Assembly: GCA_001873365.1 (NCBI GenBank)
Contig: MNYZ01000086.1
Span: 1-45,587, forward strand
Direction of reading: 5' to 3'
DNA: 45,587 nt
From: Oscillatoriales cyanobacterium CG2_30_40_61
Lineage (GTDB): Bacteria > Cyanobacteriota > Cyanobacteriia > Cyanobacteriales > Microcoleaceae
Each line of letters begins with the position of its first letter. Position 1 is the first letter of the stretch. Below the pieces are notes generated by a model. That model ran no database searches. It was given only the letters and a program-made list of their open reading frames with translations, and had not been told where the DNA came from. A program made the position numbers and the translations under genes. This document shows, in pieces, positions 7,994 through 16,803 of this stretch.

Positions 7994-10861
7994 CTAATTG
8001 TTGAATAGACCTTGAACCATTCCCCCAAAGCGATGACCAATGGCTTCCCAGGAATTTTCTTTCAACCAACGTTGTTGAATCTCATCTTTACTTTTCAGGG
8101 TATCTGGATTCTTAAATAAATCAATGATACCTATCGCTAAATCATGAGGGCTAGTTCCTGGTAAAAAATGAACGATGTCTTTAACATCATCAAAAATAGG
8201 CAGGGGTGTACAAGCAACGGGTTGGTTTGATGTTAAACCAAACCTGACAGATGCACTGGATGATTCACCTGTATGCTGATGGGGAAAAACGATCAGATCA
8301 GCACATACAAGTAAACTTAATGTTTCTTCTTCCTCCAGAAAATCATTAATCATTATCACATCATCCTGTAAATTAAATTTAGAAATTAAGGCTTTACATT
8401 GATCAGCAACTTCATAAGTAATCGGATTACTATGAAATGAGTTCAAGAGAAATAATAAACTATCTGGATACTGTTTTTTTACCTTAGCGAAAGCCTCAAT
8501 CAGTTGTTCAATTCCTTTATGGGGAAATAAAAATCCATAACTGGCTAAAATTCGTTTTTTTTCGAGATTTAATTGTTGTTTTAGATCGCTAGAATCAAAA
8601 CTAGGTTTATACATAACTCCATGAGATAAATACATGAGATTATTAAGTAAACCCATATTTTTTAATCGGTTTAAATCTTGAATTCTATGAACTAAAAGCC
8701 GATCTACTAGAGCTAATTGAGGCACAATTTCTTGAAGATGTACTTCTTCAAAACTGTGGAAAATCACAATAGTTTTTATGCCTTTAGCGTGCAAGAAAGC
8801 AATCATTAAACCCAGAACTTTATCCTTAATTAAAGAGTTTTGCTGTTGAATAATAACAACATCTAAGTCTTTAATTTCTGCCTCAAAAGAGGTTAAATCG
8901 GGTTGAGTTTCTCCGTCCTTCCAACATCTGATGACATTACTATCATCAGGTTTGACAAGATCATCCGTGTAGTTAGCTAATATCTTAATCTTAAATTCAT
9001 TGCTGGTAGATAAGAGTCCATCTACAAAATATTTGGAGTAGCCTGCTATTCCGCATTTTGTATTCCAAGTTGTTACCCAACCCATATTAATTTGGGGGGC
9101 TTTTGTAGAGTAGTGAGATTTAATTTCATTCGTAAATTCTCTAACCCTAGATGCACAAACATCCCAAATACATTCTTGAGTAATAGCTGCCTTAGCAACT
9201 TCAATTTTAACTTGTCGCTGTTCCTCGGATGTTTGATAAACTTGTCTCATCACTTGAGCTAAATGATTAACATCTGGATTAGCCCAAACGGAGCTATTTG
9301 TACTAAGATGGCTTTGAGATTTTTCAAACTGAAAATCCACTAACCAAGCCGTTTCTTCAGTGCAAAAATCAGTTTGGCCACCGAATCCTGTCGTAATCAC
9401 AGGTAGTCCAAACAACATCGCTTCGGCTAAAGGTAAACCGAATCCTTCACCTCGACTAGGTGTAACTAAAGCATGACAACGTTGATAAAGATCAATAATG
9501 TAACCAGTGGGAAGATCATCAGTAATCAGAATAATATCAGGAGGAAAAGCGCAGGTTTTTTGCAACAGACGGATTTGTTCGTGAACTGTATTGTGAATGT
9601 TGGGTGAAGTTTTAATCACTAAGCTGACATCATCTGCGGCTGTAAAGGCTTGACGATATGCTTGCAGCAATACATCTAAACCCTTGCGGGGAAACCCTGA
9701 TGAAATATGCAGAAAGCGAAAGGATTTTCCGAGATAACCAGAATAGGTTTTACGTTCTTCTCGTAAGACTTGCTCAATTCCATGACCTGTAACTTGCACA
9801 GGTTTATAAACCCCTGAGTCAATTAACACTTGTTTAACGAAGTTTGAAGGCACAAGAAGACCATCAAGATAACGATTAAATATCTGGGCGAGTTCTACGG
9901 GAATTTGAGATTCTTCCCAGGCAAAATAGCAAAGATTAATTGACCCGTCCATATCTGCCACACGAGGTGGAAAAAGGTAACGGATAACAACCTCAGCTTT
10001 TGATTTTTTTTTACTCCTTCTCCATAAGGCTTCTAACCCATCAATTTGTTGTAAAAAACCTAAATTGGGTTCATAGTTCCGTTGGCCATCCGTAGCAAAT
10101 AAGGCAACTTTTCCGGGCTGCTGTCTCTCTAAAGCTAGGGCTAATTCTCGATTAACAATTGATAAACTGTAACTATTATCAAAGGTTCCTTCTATTTGAA
10201 ACCGTAACCTTTGTTGGTCAGCCGGAACTGTGTATGATAATAAGTTTAAAGTTTTGAATTGATCAGCTAATGAATTCGATTGATAAATTGAAAGTTGGCT
10301 GGCATTTTTTACAGATGTTTTTTTAACTTGTCTAAGAATTAAGTGAAGGAAGTCAAACTCCAGTAAATCCTGTTGAGAAAATGCTGATTTTTTTTGAGTT
10401 AAGGGGTCAAATTTTATCGCTGAAAATCCCTGTTGAAAAATCTGATAAATTAAGGATTTTGCCTGAATACCGACTTTTTTTAAAGCCTGAGCTTCTAAGA
10501 TTAGGTGGATTTTTAGATCTATATTTTGAGAAATTAGTCTTTTAATTCCCTCTAAAATCAGTAATTCTGAGCCTTTAGCTTCAATAATAATTCGGTCAAT
10601 TTTTGATTGATGGCTTAGAATTTGATCGAGGGAATAGTGGGTATATTCGGTTCCTTTATTTTGATCAAATTCCCAGAAATTACCCCCTAAATGGATTACG
10701 GTTTTAATAAAAACTTTGATTCTCTTTTGTTCACTATTCTGAACAACTTTAACAATTGTTAATTGTTGATTTTTTTGATATTCTTTTTCTTGTTCTTGCA
10801 GTAGGTTAGCAGCAAAATTCAGTTGAGATTTTACAGAATCCACAGTCAAGGGTTGAGTCAT
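7994..10861 (-). CDS. Degenerate FkbM-like domain fused to two GT4 glycosyltransferase domains
   Basis: 955 residues. Residues 50-180 resemble the end of a FkbM methyltransferase (IIIEAKGSELLILEGIK in place of the usual DIQGAE) without a clear SAM-binding glycine loop, so this part is probably non-catalytic. Residues 215-580 are a GT4 domain with intact EX7E (EGFGLPLAE, Glu 472 and 480) and AMLFGLPVITT. Residues 592-955 are a second GT-B unit (GWVTTWNTKCGIAGYSKY at its start) in which the motif region reads GESSSASVRFG: Glu866 is present but the second Glu is Phe874. A two-GT4 polypeptide can make two consecutive linkages, but here the second domain may be inactive or regulatory. It lies 60 bp downstream of the TPR gene on the same strand. 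Confidence 0.85.
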   Translation of the reverse strand: MTQPLTVDSVKSQLNFAANLLQEQEKEYQKNQQLTIVKVVQNSEQKRIKVFIKTVIHLGGNFWEFDQNKGTEYTHYSLDQILSHQSKIDRIIIEAKGSELLILEGIKRLISQNIDLKIHLILEAQALKKVGIQAKSLIYQIFQQGFSAIKFDPLTQKKSAFSQQDLLEFDFLHLILRQVKKTSVKNASQLSIYQSNSLADQFKTLNLLSYTVPADQQRLRFQIEGTFDNSYSLSIVNRELALALERQQPGKVALFATDGQRNYEPNLGFLQQIDGLEALWRRSKKKSKAEVVIRYLFPPRVADMDGSINLCYFAWEESQIPVELAQIFNRYLDGLLVPSNFVKQVLIDSGVYKPVQVTGHGIEQVLREERKTYSGYLGKSFRFLHISSGFPRKGLDVLLQAYRQAFTAADDVSLVIKTSPNIHNTVHEQIRLLQKTCAFPPDIILITDDLPTGYIIDLYQRCHALVTPSRGEGFGLPLAEAMLFGLPVITTGFGGQTDFCTEETAWLVDFQFEKSQSHLSTNSSVWANPDVNHLAQVMRQVYQTSEEQRQVKIEVAKAAITQECIWDVCASRVREFTNEIKSHYSTKAPQINMGWVTTWNTKCGIAGYSKYFVDGLLSTSNEFKIKILANYTDDLVKPDDSNVIRCWKDGETQPDLTSFEAEIKDLDVVIIQQQNSLIKDKVLGLMIAFLHAKGIKTIVIFHSFEEVHLQEIVPQLALVDRLLVHRIQDLNRLKNMGLLNNLMYLSHGVMYKPSFDSSDLKQQLNLEKKRILASYGFLFPHKGIEQLIEAFAKVKKQYPDSLLFLLNSFHSNPITYEVADQCKALISKFNLQDDVIMINDFLEEEETLSLLVCADLIVFPHQHTGESSSASVRFGLTSNQPVACTPLPIFDDVKDIVHFLPGTSPHDLAIGIIDLFKNPDTLKSKDEIQQRWLKENSWEAIGHRFGGMVQGLFNN

Positions 10862-10921
10862 AATAGCGAGGTTGTTGGGGGACTAGGGGAAGCACAAGCA
10901 TTGTGAGTAACCAGGCATTAA

Positions 10922-12502
10922 CTAACTTTCTAATTCTAAAGCCCGACGATAACATAAACTGGCATCATTGATCTCCCCGATTTTAGTTAAAGTATCCCCT
11001 AAATCGTAATGGAATTTAGCAACATCGGGTTCGATCTCAGTAGCGCAACGATAGGCTGCAATGGCTTGATCGTATTGACCTTGCTCTCGTAAGCGATCGC
11101 CTAAATTGTGATGAGCCCAAGAAAAATCAGGATTTAATTCAATAGCAGTTTGATAGGCTGCAATGGCTTCTTGTTTTTGACCGATAGTTGATAAAGCATC
11201 CCCTAATAAATGACTACTCCAAAAGTCTAATGGATCGATTTCTCTGGCTTTCCGGTAGGCACTGATTGCTTCCTGCCATCGGTGGTGCTTTGTTAAACTT
11301 ATTCCGAGTCGTAGCTGAGCCTTAGCATCATGGGGTCTAATCTCAACAGCTTTTTGGCAAGCTTCTAAGTTAAGTTCATTTTGCTCACCTGCTTTGATAT
11401 AGTAGCTAAACGCTGCATCTAAATCTAAAGGCGTTCCCCGTTTCTGCAAAGCTTCCGCTAAATGGAAGTTGACAACATCTGAATTGGGGCTGAGTTCAAG
11501 GGCTTTGTTATAGCAAGCGATCGCTTCCTCTACGTCTCCCAGTTGAGTTAGAGCAAACCCCAAATGATCTTGAGCTTCTAGGGAGTTGGGTTCTAATTCA
11601 ATAGATTTGCGATATTTTTCAACGGCTTCATGCCACTGTTGCATGGCAGCTAAAGCATCTCCCCAATGTTGATAAATTATAGCCGCGTCGGGGGCAAATT
11701 TCAGGGCTTGGCGATAACAGCCGATCGCATCTTCCCACTGATGCAAAGCAGATAGAGTATGTCCCAAATAGTGATGAATAATTGCCGCCCCTGGTTCTAA
11801 CTCTATGGCTTTTTTGTAAGCTGCGATCGCTTCGGGGGATTTCCCTTGGGTAACTAAAGCTGTTCCTAACTTATAGTGTAGCCAGTAGTAATTAGGGTTT
11901 AACTCAAGGGCTTGTTGATAATAGTTAATAGCACTGTCTACGTCTTGTTGCTCTTGCCGGGTTTCCCCCAATTTCATGTACAGTTCCCAACCCCCAACCC
12001 CCAATTCCAGGGCATTTTGCCAATAGCTAATAGCTTCTTCTCCTTTCCCCTGAGCAACCAAAATATCGCCAATCTGTTCGTAAAGTTTGGGGAATTGCGG
12101 GTTTAAATTTAGGGCTTTTTGAAAATAGTTTAGGGCTGTGTCCAGTTGACCTTTTTGTTGTAGGGCTTTTCCTAAACTGTAATACAAATCCGATGATTCT
12201 GGGTTCAGACTAATAGCCCTCTCCAGGATCACTACCGCTTCATCAAAGTTCCCCGTATGCAGCAAGGCGGTGCCATACTCATACACACAGCCAGCCGAGC
12301 GAGGATTGAGCTTAACAGCTTGACGGTAAGCCACCACAGATTCCTGCCAATCTCCTCTTTTAGCTAAAGCTTCTGCGAGATTCTGATAATAAGCATAAAA
12401 ATTAGGGTTTTGATCAATGGCTTGGTGATAGGCTATAACCGCCTTATCCAGTTGACCAGTTCTGAGAAATTGGTTGGCTTCGGTGAAAATGCTTACCGTC
12501 AT
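10922..12502 (-). CDS. Pure tetratricopeptide-repeat (TPR) protein
   Basis: 526 residues made almost wholly of about fifteen 34-residue TPRs (for example AYKKAIELEPGAAIIHHYLG, and WQEAISAYRKAREIDP). No catalytic domain, signal peptide or membrane segment is visible. TPR superhelices bind proteins or form scaffolds; the repeats here match in style (P.F.W..H.LGD) those fused to the sulfotransferases and GT61 enzymes nearby, so it may be a scaffold or partner for that machinery (inference). Codons for EAIAAY in several repeats carry the HIP1 octamer GCGATCGC. It is the probable first gene of a minus-strand pair with the double glycosyltransferase and is divergent from rfbF. Confidence 0.85.
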   Translation of the reverse strand: MTVSIFTEANQFLRTGQLDKAVIAYHQAIDQNPNFYAYYQNLAEALAKRGDWQESVVAYRQAVKLNPRSAGCVYEYGTALLHTGNFDEAVVILERAISLNPESSDLYYSLGKALQQKGQLDTALNYFQKALNLNPQFPKLYEQIGDILVAQGKGEEAISYWQNALELGVGGWELYMKLGETRQEQQDVDSAINYYQQALELNPNYYWLHYKLGTALVTQGKSPEAIAAYKKAIELEPGAAIIHHYLGHTLSALHQWEDAIGCYRQALKFAPDAAIIYQHWGDALAAMQQWHEAVEKYRKSIELEPNSLEAQDHLGFALTQLGDVEEAIACYNKALELSPNSDVVNFHLAEALQKRGTPLDLDAAFSYYIKAGEQNELNLEACQKAVEIRPHDAKAQLRLGISLTKHHRWQEAISAYRKAREIDPLDFWSSHLLGDALSTIGQKQEAIAAYQTAIELNPDFSWAHHNLGDRLREQGQYDQAIAAYRCATEIEPDVAKFHYDLGDTLTKIGEINDASLCYRRALELES

Positions 12503-12631
12503 GTTGTCACTAGGCTGGATGGGTTTTCATGATATTAGTTTAACATTGAGTGGCAGTTCTGATTGATTCAATCAATTTTGATCTTTCTAATCGGTTATTA
12601 TAAGTTTGTTTATTAAATATTGGGGCAAGCG

Positions 12632-13411
12632 ATGCAAGTTGTAATTTTAGCCGGGGGCTTGGGAACTCGCCTTCGAGAAGAAACGGAATACCGCCCGAAA
12701 CCATTAGTTGAAGTTGGCGGACGTCCGATTATTTGGCATATTATGAAACTCTATGCCCATTATGGGTTCTTGGATTTTATCGCTTGTTTGGGATATCGGG
12801 GGAATATGATCAAGGAATATTTTCTCAATTATGAAGCGATGAATAATGACTTTACCATCGGTTTAGGAGTTCCTAACCAAATTAGTTATCTGAATAATTA
12901 CGATGAGCAGAATTTTCGGGTAACGTTAGCAAATACGGGAGTTGATACCCAGACCGGAGGACGAATTAAGCAGATCGAGAAGTATATCGACGATGATCTA
13001 TTTATGGTCACTTATGGAGATGGTCTAGCTGATGTCAATATTGGAGAATTACTCAGTTTTCATAAAGAACATGGGAAACTGGCAGCCGTCACAACGGTGC
13101 AACCGCCTTCTCGTTATGGAATTGTGGATATTGATGAACGAGAAGCTAGGGTTTTGAAGTTTGGGGAGAAGATTAGGGATAACAAATGGGTAAGTGCGGG
13201 TTATTTTGTCTTTGGCCGCAAAGTATTTGATTATTTAGAGGGAGGGCATTGTATATTAGAACGGGAACCTTTAGAGCGTTTAACGGCGGAGGGTCAGTTA
13301 ATGAGTTATCAGCATCATGGCTTTTTTTATGCGATGGATGCCTTTAAAGAATACACTGAGCTCAATAAAATGTGGGAAACTCAGCAAGCTCCTTGGAAGG
13401 TATGGAAATGA
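12632..13411 (+). CDS. rfbF: Glucose-1-phosphate cytidylyltransferase
   Basis: 259 residues. It makes CDP-glucose from glucose-1-phosphate and CTP, the entry step to CDP-deoxysugars. The nucleotidyltransferase signature VVILAGGLGTRLREETEY with PKPLVEVGGRPI is at the N-terminus, and VTYGDGLADVNIGEL holds the metal-binding Asp; length is normal for RfbF. I prefer the ATG at 12632, because family members begin MK/MQ-VVILAGG; an upstream in-frame TTG at 12620 adds four residues. The stop overlaps the ATG of the next gene (ATGA, 13408-13411), implying translational coupling with rfbG. First gene of a four-gene plus-strand cassette. Confidence 0.95.
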   Translation: MQVVILAGGLGTRLREETEYRPKPLVEVGGRPIIWHIMKLYAHYGFLDFIACLGYRGNMIKEYFLNYEAMNNDFTIGLGVPNQISYLNNYDEQNFRVTLANTGVDTQTGGRIKQIEKYIDDDLFMVTYGDGLADVNIGELLSFHKEHGKLAAVTTVQPPSRYGIVDIDEREARVLKFGEKIRDNKWVSAGYFVFGRKVFDYLEGGHCILEREPLERLTAEGQLMSYQHHGFFYAMDAFKEYTELNKMWETQQAPWKVWK

Positions 13412-14391
13412 GTCAATTCTGGCGCGATCGCTCTGTGTTTGTTACGGGTGGTACAGGGTTATTAGGAAGTTGATTGGTTGCAGAATTAGTTCAGCGAGGA
13501 GCTAGGGTAACGGGTTTGGTCCGAGATGGTGTTCCCCAGTCTCGATTATATACTGAAAACTGGCATGATCAAATTAATATTGTTCGGGGTTGTATTGAAG
13601 ATTTACCAGCCCTAGAACGAGCTATTAATGAGTATGAAGTTGATACAGTTTTTCACTTAGCGGCTCAAACAATTGTTGGGGTAGCTAACCGTGAACCCTT
13701 AGCAACCTTTGAAGCTAATATTAAAGGGACTTGGAATCTTTTAGAAGCCTGTCGTCGTGTGGGGGGAGTGAGTCGTATTGTGGTGGCTTCTAGTGATAAA
13801 GCTTATGGCGATCAAGATATTTTGCCCTACGATGAAACCACACCCTTACAAGGATAACACCCTTATGATGTGTCCAAAAGTTGTGCAGATTTGATTTGTC
13901 GCACTTATTATGTTAGTTATAATTTACCAGTTTGTATCACTCGCTGTGGTAATTTTTATGGTGGCGGGGACTTGAATTTTAATCGCATTGTACCGGATAC
14001 CATTCGTTCTGCTTTCCGCGATAAACCTGTTACTATTAGAAGTGATGGTAGTTATATCCGTGATTATTTTTATGTTAGGGATGGGGTGTTAGCCTATCTG
14101 CATTTAGCAGAACAAATGGAAAGAAAAGAAATCTGGGGTGAGGCGTTTAATTTTAGTAATGAACTGCAAATTACGGTGTTAGAATTGGTGCAGAAAATTC
14201 TAGCTTTGATGGATAAGAAAGATTTAGAACCTGTTATCTTGAATCAAGCCAAGAATGAAATTAAGCATCAGTATCTTTCTGCTAAAAAAGCGCGTGAGAT
14301 GTTGAATTGGAAGCCTCAATATTCCCTTGATGAATGTTTACAGGAGACGATAAAATGGTATCAAGATTTTTTAATTGATAGTTTAAATTGA
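13408..14391 (+). pseudogene. rfbG: CDP-glucose 4,6-dehydratase, interrupted by two in-frame stops
   Basis: One reading frame of 328 codons encodes a full SDR-type dehydratase. Visible are SQFWRDRSVFVTGGTGLLGS (Rossmann GxxGxxG), [28 protein letters not shown] (catalytic S-DK region), [12 protein letters not shown] (YxxxK) and [18 protein letters not shown]. Two stops break the frame: TGA at 13471-13473, where the family has Trp (GS-W-LV), and TAA at 13855-13857, just before HPYDVSK. TGG to TGA and CAA to TAA would each be a single C:G to T:A transition. No frameshift is present; all three open segments are in the same frame. RfbG makes CDP-4-keto-6-deoxyglucose, the substrate for the downstream genes, so its loss should block the cassette unless there is readthrough, a paralogue or a sequencing error. 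Confidence 0.88.
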
Positions 14392-14495
14392 AATCGGTGT
14401 CTTAATCATGATAAACTGCTAATTGAATATTACCTTTACCAATTCCATTAAGGTAATTAAATGTCCAAAAATCTATATCTTCGAGGATTTATTTT

Positions 14496-15821
14496 ATGAC
14501 ACATTCCCCATCCCCTTCATATAAAGAAATCAGTAAGTGTCGGATTTGTGGAAATCCAAATCTTACCGATGTTTTGAGCTTAGGTTCTCAATGTCTGAGT
14601 GGTGTTTTCCCAAGTTTTGACTCCCCTGATCCTTCTGTTTCCCCTCTGGAATTAGTTCTGTGTGATGGTGATGAGTCTAGTGATATCTGCCGATTGTTAC
14701 AATTTAAGCACAGTGCTAACGTATCCGAAATGTATGGGACGACCTATGGATATCGCTCATCAACCAGTCGCACCATGCGGAGTCATTTAGAAGCCAAAGT
14801 TAAACAGTTGCTCGAATTCGTAAAACCAGAAGCCGGAGATTTGGTTTTAGACATCGGTTGTAATGATGGGACGTTACTTAATTTTTATCGAGGACGCGAT
14901 TTAGTCAGAGTGGGAATTGATCCATCAAGCCAGAAGTTTATTGAGAATTTTGACTCAGATATTCAGGTTATTTTTGATTTCTTTTCTGCTGATCGAGTAC
15001 GGGAAATTATCGGTGATCGTAAATGTAGCATTGTTACTTCTATTGCGATGTTCTACGATCTTGAAGATCCTTTGGACTTTATGCGACAAATTCACTCTAT
15101 CCTTGCACCTAATGGAGTTTGGGGCTTTGAACTATCCTATATGCCGATGATGTTCACGAACCTAACTTATGATCAGGTTTGTCATGAACACTTAACCTAT
15201 ATAGGTTTGCAACAAATTATCTGGATGGCAGATCGCGCCGATTTGAAAATTCTTGATGTTAGCCTGAATGATATGAATGGAGGAAGCTTCTATATTTGGG
15301 CTGCACGAAAAGATAGCTCATTGATTCCAAACCATACAACAATTAAGAAATTGCTTGATTATGAGGAACCTTTGAAAACCTTTGCCCCATACGAACGTTT
15401 CCGTAACCGCGTTCTGAATCATCGTGATGATGTCCGCGCCTTTTTCCAAATGGCTGCGGATGCAGGGAAAAAAGTCTGTGGATATGGTGCCTCTACAAAA
15501 GGAAATATTGTTCTAAACTTTTGTGGAATTACCCCAAAAGACATGGTAGCTGTACGAGATATGCAGGAACAAAAACATGGTTTAGTGACACCCGGTACTC
15601 GAATTCCGATTATTAGTCAAGAAGAAATGCGGGCGATGCAACCTGACTATTTATTTGTTCTGATCTGGCACTTCCGACATGAAGTGATTGAGGATGAAAT
15701 TGAGTATCTTGAGAAGGGTGGGAAATTAGTATTTGATTTACCACGCTTGCATATTGTTGATCGGGATAATTACAAGCGGTACTTGAACGCTCCGTTTGAA
15801 GAATTAGCCTATCCTTTGTAA
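14496..15821 (+). CDS. NDP-hexose C-methyltransferase (TylCIII-like)
   Basis: 441 residues with the three-part architecture of sugar 3-C-methyltransferases. An N-terminal zinc-binding domain (C15-R-I-C18, later C56 and C65) is followed by a SAM domain with motif I LDIGCNDGTLLNF near 118-130, and by a C-terminal Rossmann-like domain with VCGYGASTKGNIVLNF and FVLIWHFRHEV. Relatives methylate C3 of 4-keto-6-deoxy sugars to give branched sugars. With rfbF and rfbG directly upstream, the substrate is probably CDP-4-keto-6-deoxyglucose (inference). SD-like GAGG lies about 14 bases before the ATG. The Cys spacing of the second zinc pair is longer than usual (CDGDESSDIC). Confidence 0.9.
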   Translation: MTHSPSPSYKEISKCRICGNPNLTDVLSLGSQCLSGVFPSFDSPDPSVSPLELVLCDGDESSDICRLLQFKHSANVSEMYGTTYGYRSSTSRTMRSHLEAKVKQLLEFVKPEAGDLVLDIGCNDGTLLNFYRGRDLVRVGIDPSSQKFIENFDSDIQVIFDFFSADRVREIIGDRKCSIVTSIAMFYDLEDPLDFMRQIHSILAPNGVWGFELSYMPMMFTNLTYDQVCHEHLTYIGLQQIIWMADRADLKILDVSLNDMNGGSFYIWAARKDSSLIPNHTTIKKLLDYEEPLKTFAPYERFRNRVLNHRDDVRAFFQMAADAGKKVCGYGASTKGNIVLNFCGITPKDMVAVRDMQEQKHGLVTPGTRIPIISQEEMRAMQPDYLFVLIWHFRHEVIEDEIEYLEKGGKLVFDLPRLHIVDRDNYKRYLNAPFEELAYPL

Positions 15822-15889
15822 CCTAGCAATTAGTTTTTTCTGCTCAAAGTAATAAGCCAGTAAACATAAGCATTTTCCAGTTTGTTTTT

Positions 15890-16801
15890 ATGAAAAAAGT
15901 GCTAGTTACAGGTGCTAATGGATTTATTGGTCGGCATACTCTCCAACCTCTAGTAGATCAAGGTTTTGAGGTTCATGCTGTGACATCCAAACCTATTAAT
16001 TCACACACTGTTAGTGTTAACTGTACCTGGCACATTGTGAATTTGCTAGATTTGGAGCAGATTAAAGAGTTAGTGTTGACTGTAAAGGCGACTCACCTAT
16101 TGCACTTTGCTTGGTATAACATACCTGGAAAATGCTTAACATCGGAAGAAAACTTTTTGTGGGTACAAGCTAGTTTAGACTTATTAAGACATTTTCGAGA
16201 ACAAGGCGGGGAACGAGTTGTTATGGCTGGTAGCGCCTTGGAATATGATTGGAACTACGGTTACTGTTCGGAAGTTTTAACTCCAAGAAACCCCCATACA
16301 GCTTACGGTGTTTGCAAAAATGCTTTGCAAGAAATGTTAAAAGCTTATGCAGAAATCACTAAACTTAGTAGCGCTTGGGGGCGTGTTTTTAATGTTTATG
16401 GCCCTTACGATCATCCTAAGCGTTTAGTTTCATCAGTTATACTTTCTTTATTAAAAGACGAACCTGCTTTGTGTTCTCATGGTAATCAACTACGGGATTA
16501 TCTTTATGTTGAAGATGTGGCTAATGCTTTTGTAAAACTTTTAAAAAGTAATGTTGTCGGTGAGATTAATATAGCTTCGGGAAAGCCTGTAGCTGTTAAA
16601 GAAATTGTCTTAAAAATAGCTGAAAAGTTGGGAAAACCTGATTTACTTAAACTAGGCGCTATACTTGCTTCTGTTGATGAACCACCGCTATTTGCTGCCA
16701 ATGTATCTCGTTTGTCAACAGAAATGAGTTTTATACCAACATACAATTTAGACAATGGCTTAGATGAAGCTATTATTTGGTGGCAAAAACAACTCAACTG
16801 A
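15890..16801 (+). CDS. NAD(P)-dependent epimerase/dehydratase (extended SDR)
   Basis: 303 residues. The N-terminal dinucleotide motif is KKVLVTGANGFIGRHTL, the catalytic YxxxK is AYGVCKNAL (Tyr139, Lys143), and GRVFNVYGPYDHPKRLVSS plus LRDYLYVEDVANAF are typical of nucleotide-sugar epimerases/ketoreductases. In this position it probably reduces or epimerises the CDP-3-C-methyl-4-keto-6-deoxy sugar made by the preceding enzyme. It is the last gene of the CDP-sugar cassette, 68 bp after the methyltransferase, and its stop lies only 2 bp from the stop of the convergent TPR-GT61 gene; I see no separating terminator. Confidence 0.9.
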   Translation: MKKVLVTGANGFIGRHTLQPLVDQGFEVHAVTSKPINSHTVSVNCTWHIVNLLDLEQIKELVLTVKATHLLHFAWYNIPGKCLTSEENFLWVQASLDLLRHFREQGGERVVMAGSALEYDWNYGYCSEVLTPRNPHTAYGVCKNALQEMLKAYAEITKLSSAWGRVFNVYGPYDHPKRLVSSVILSLLKDEPALCSHGNQLRDYLYVEDVANAFVKLLKSNVVGEINIASGKPVAVKEIVLKIAEKLGKPDLLKLGAILASVDEPPLFAANVSRLSTEMSFIPTYNLDNGLDEAIIWWQKQLN

Positions 16802-16803
16802 AT

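Noticed and set aside
13471-13473. TGA in rfbG as a selenocysteine codon
   Set aside because: The family has Trp there, no SECIS-like hairpin is evident, and a second stop (TAA) further along cannot be selenocysteine.
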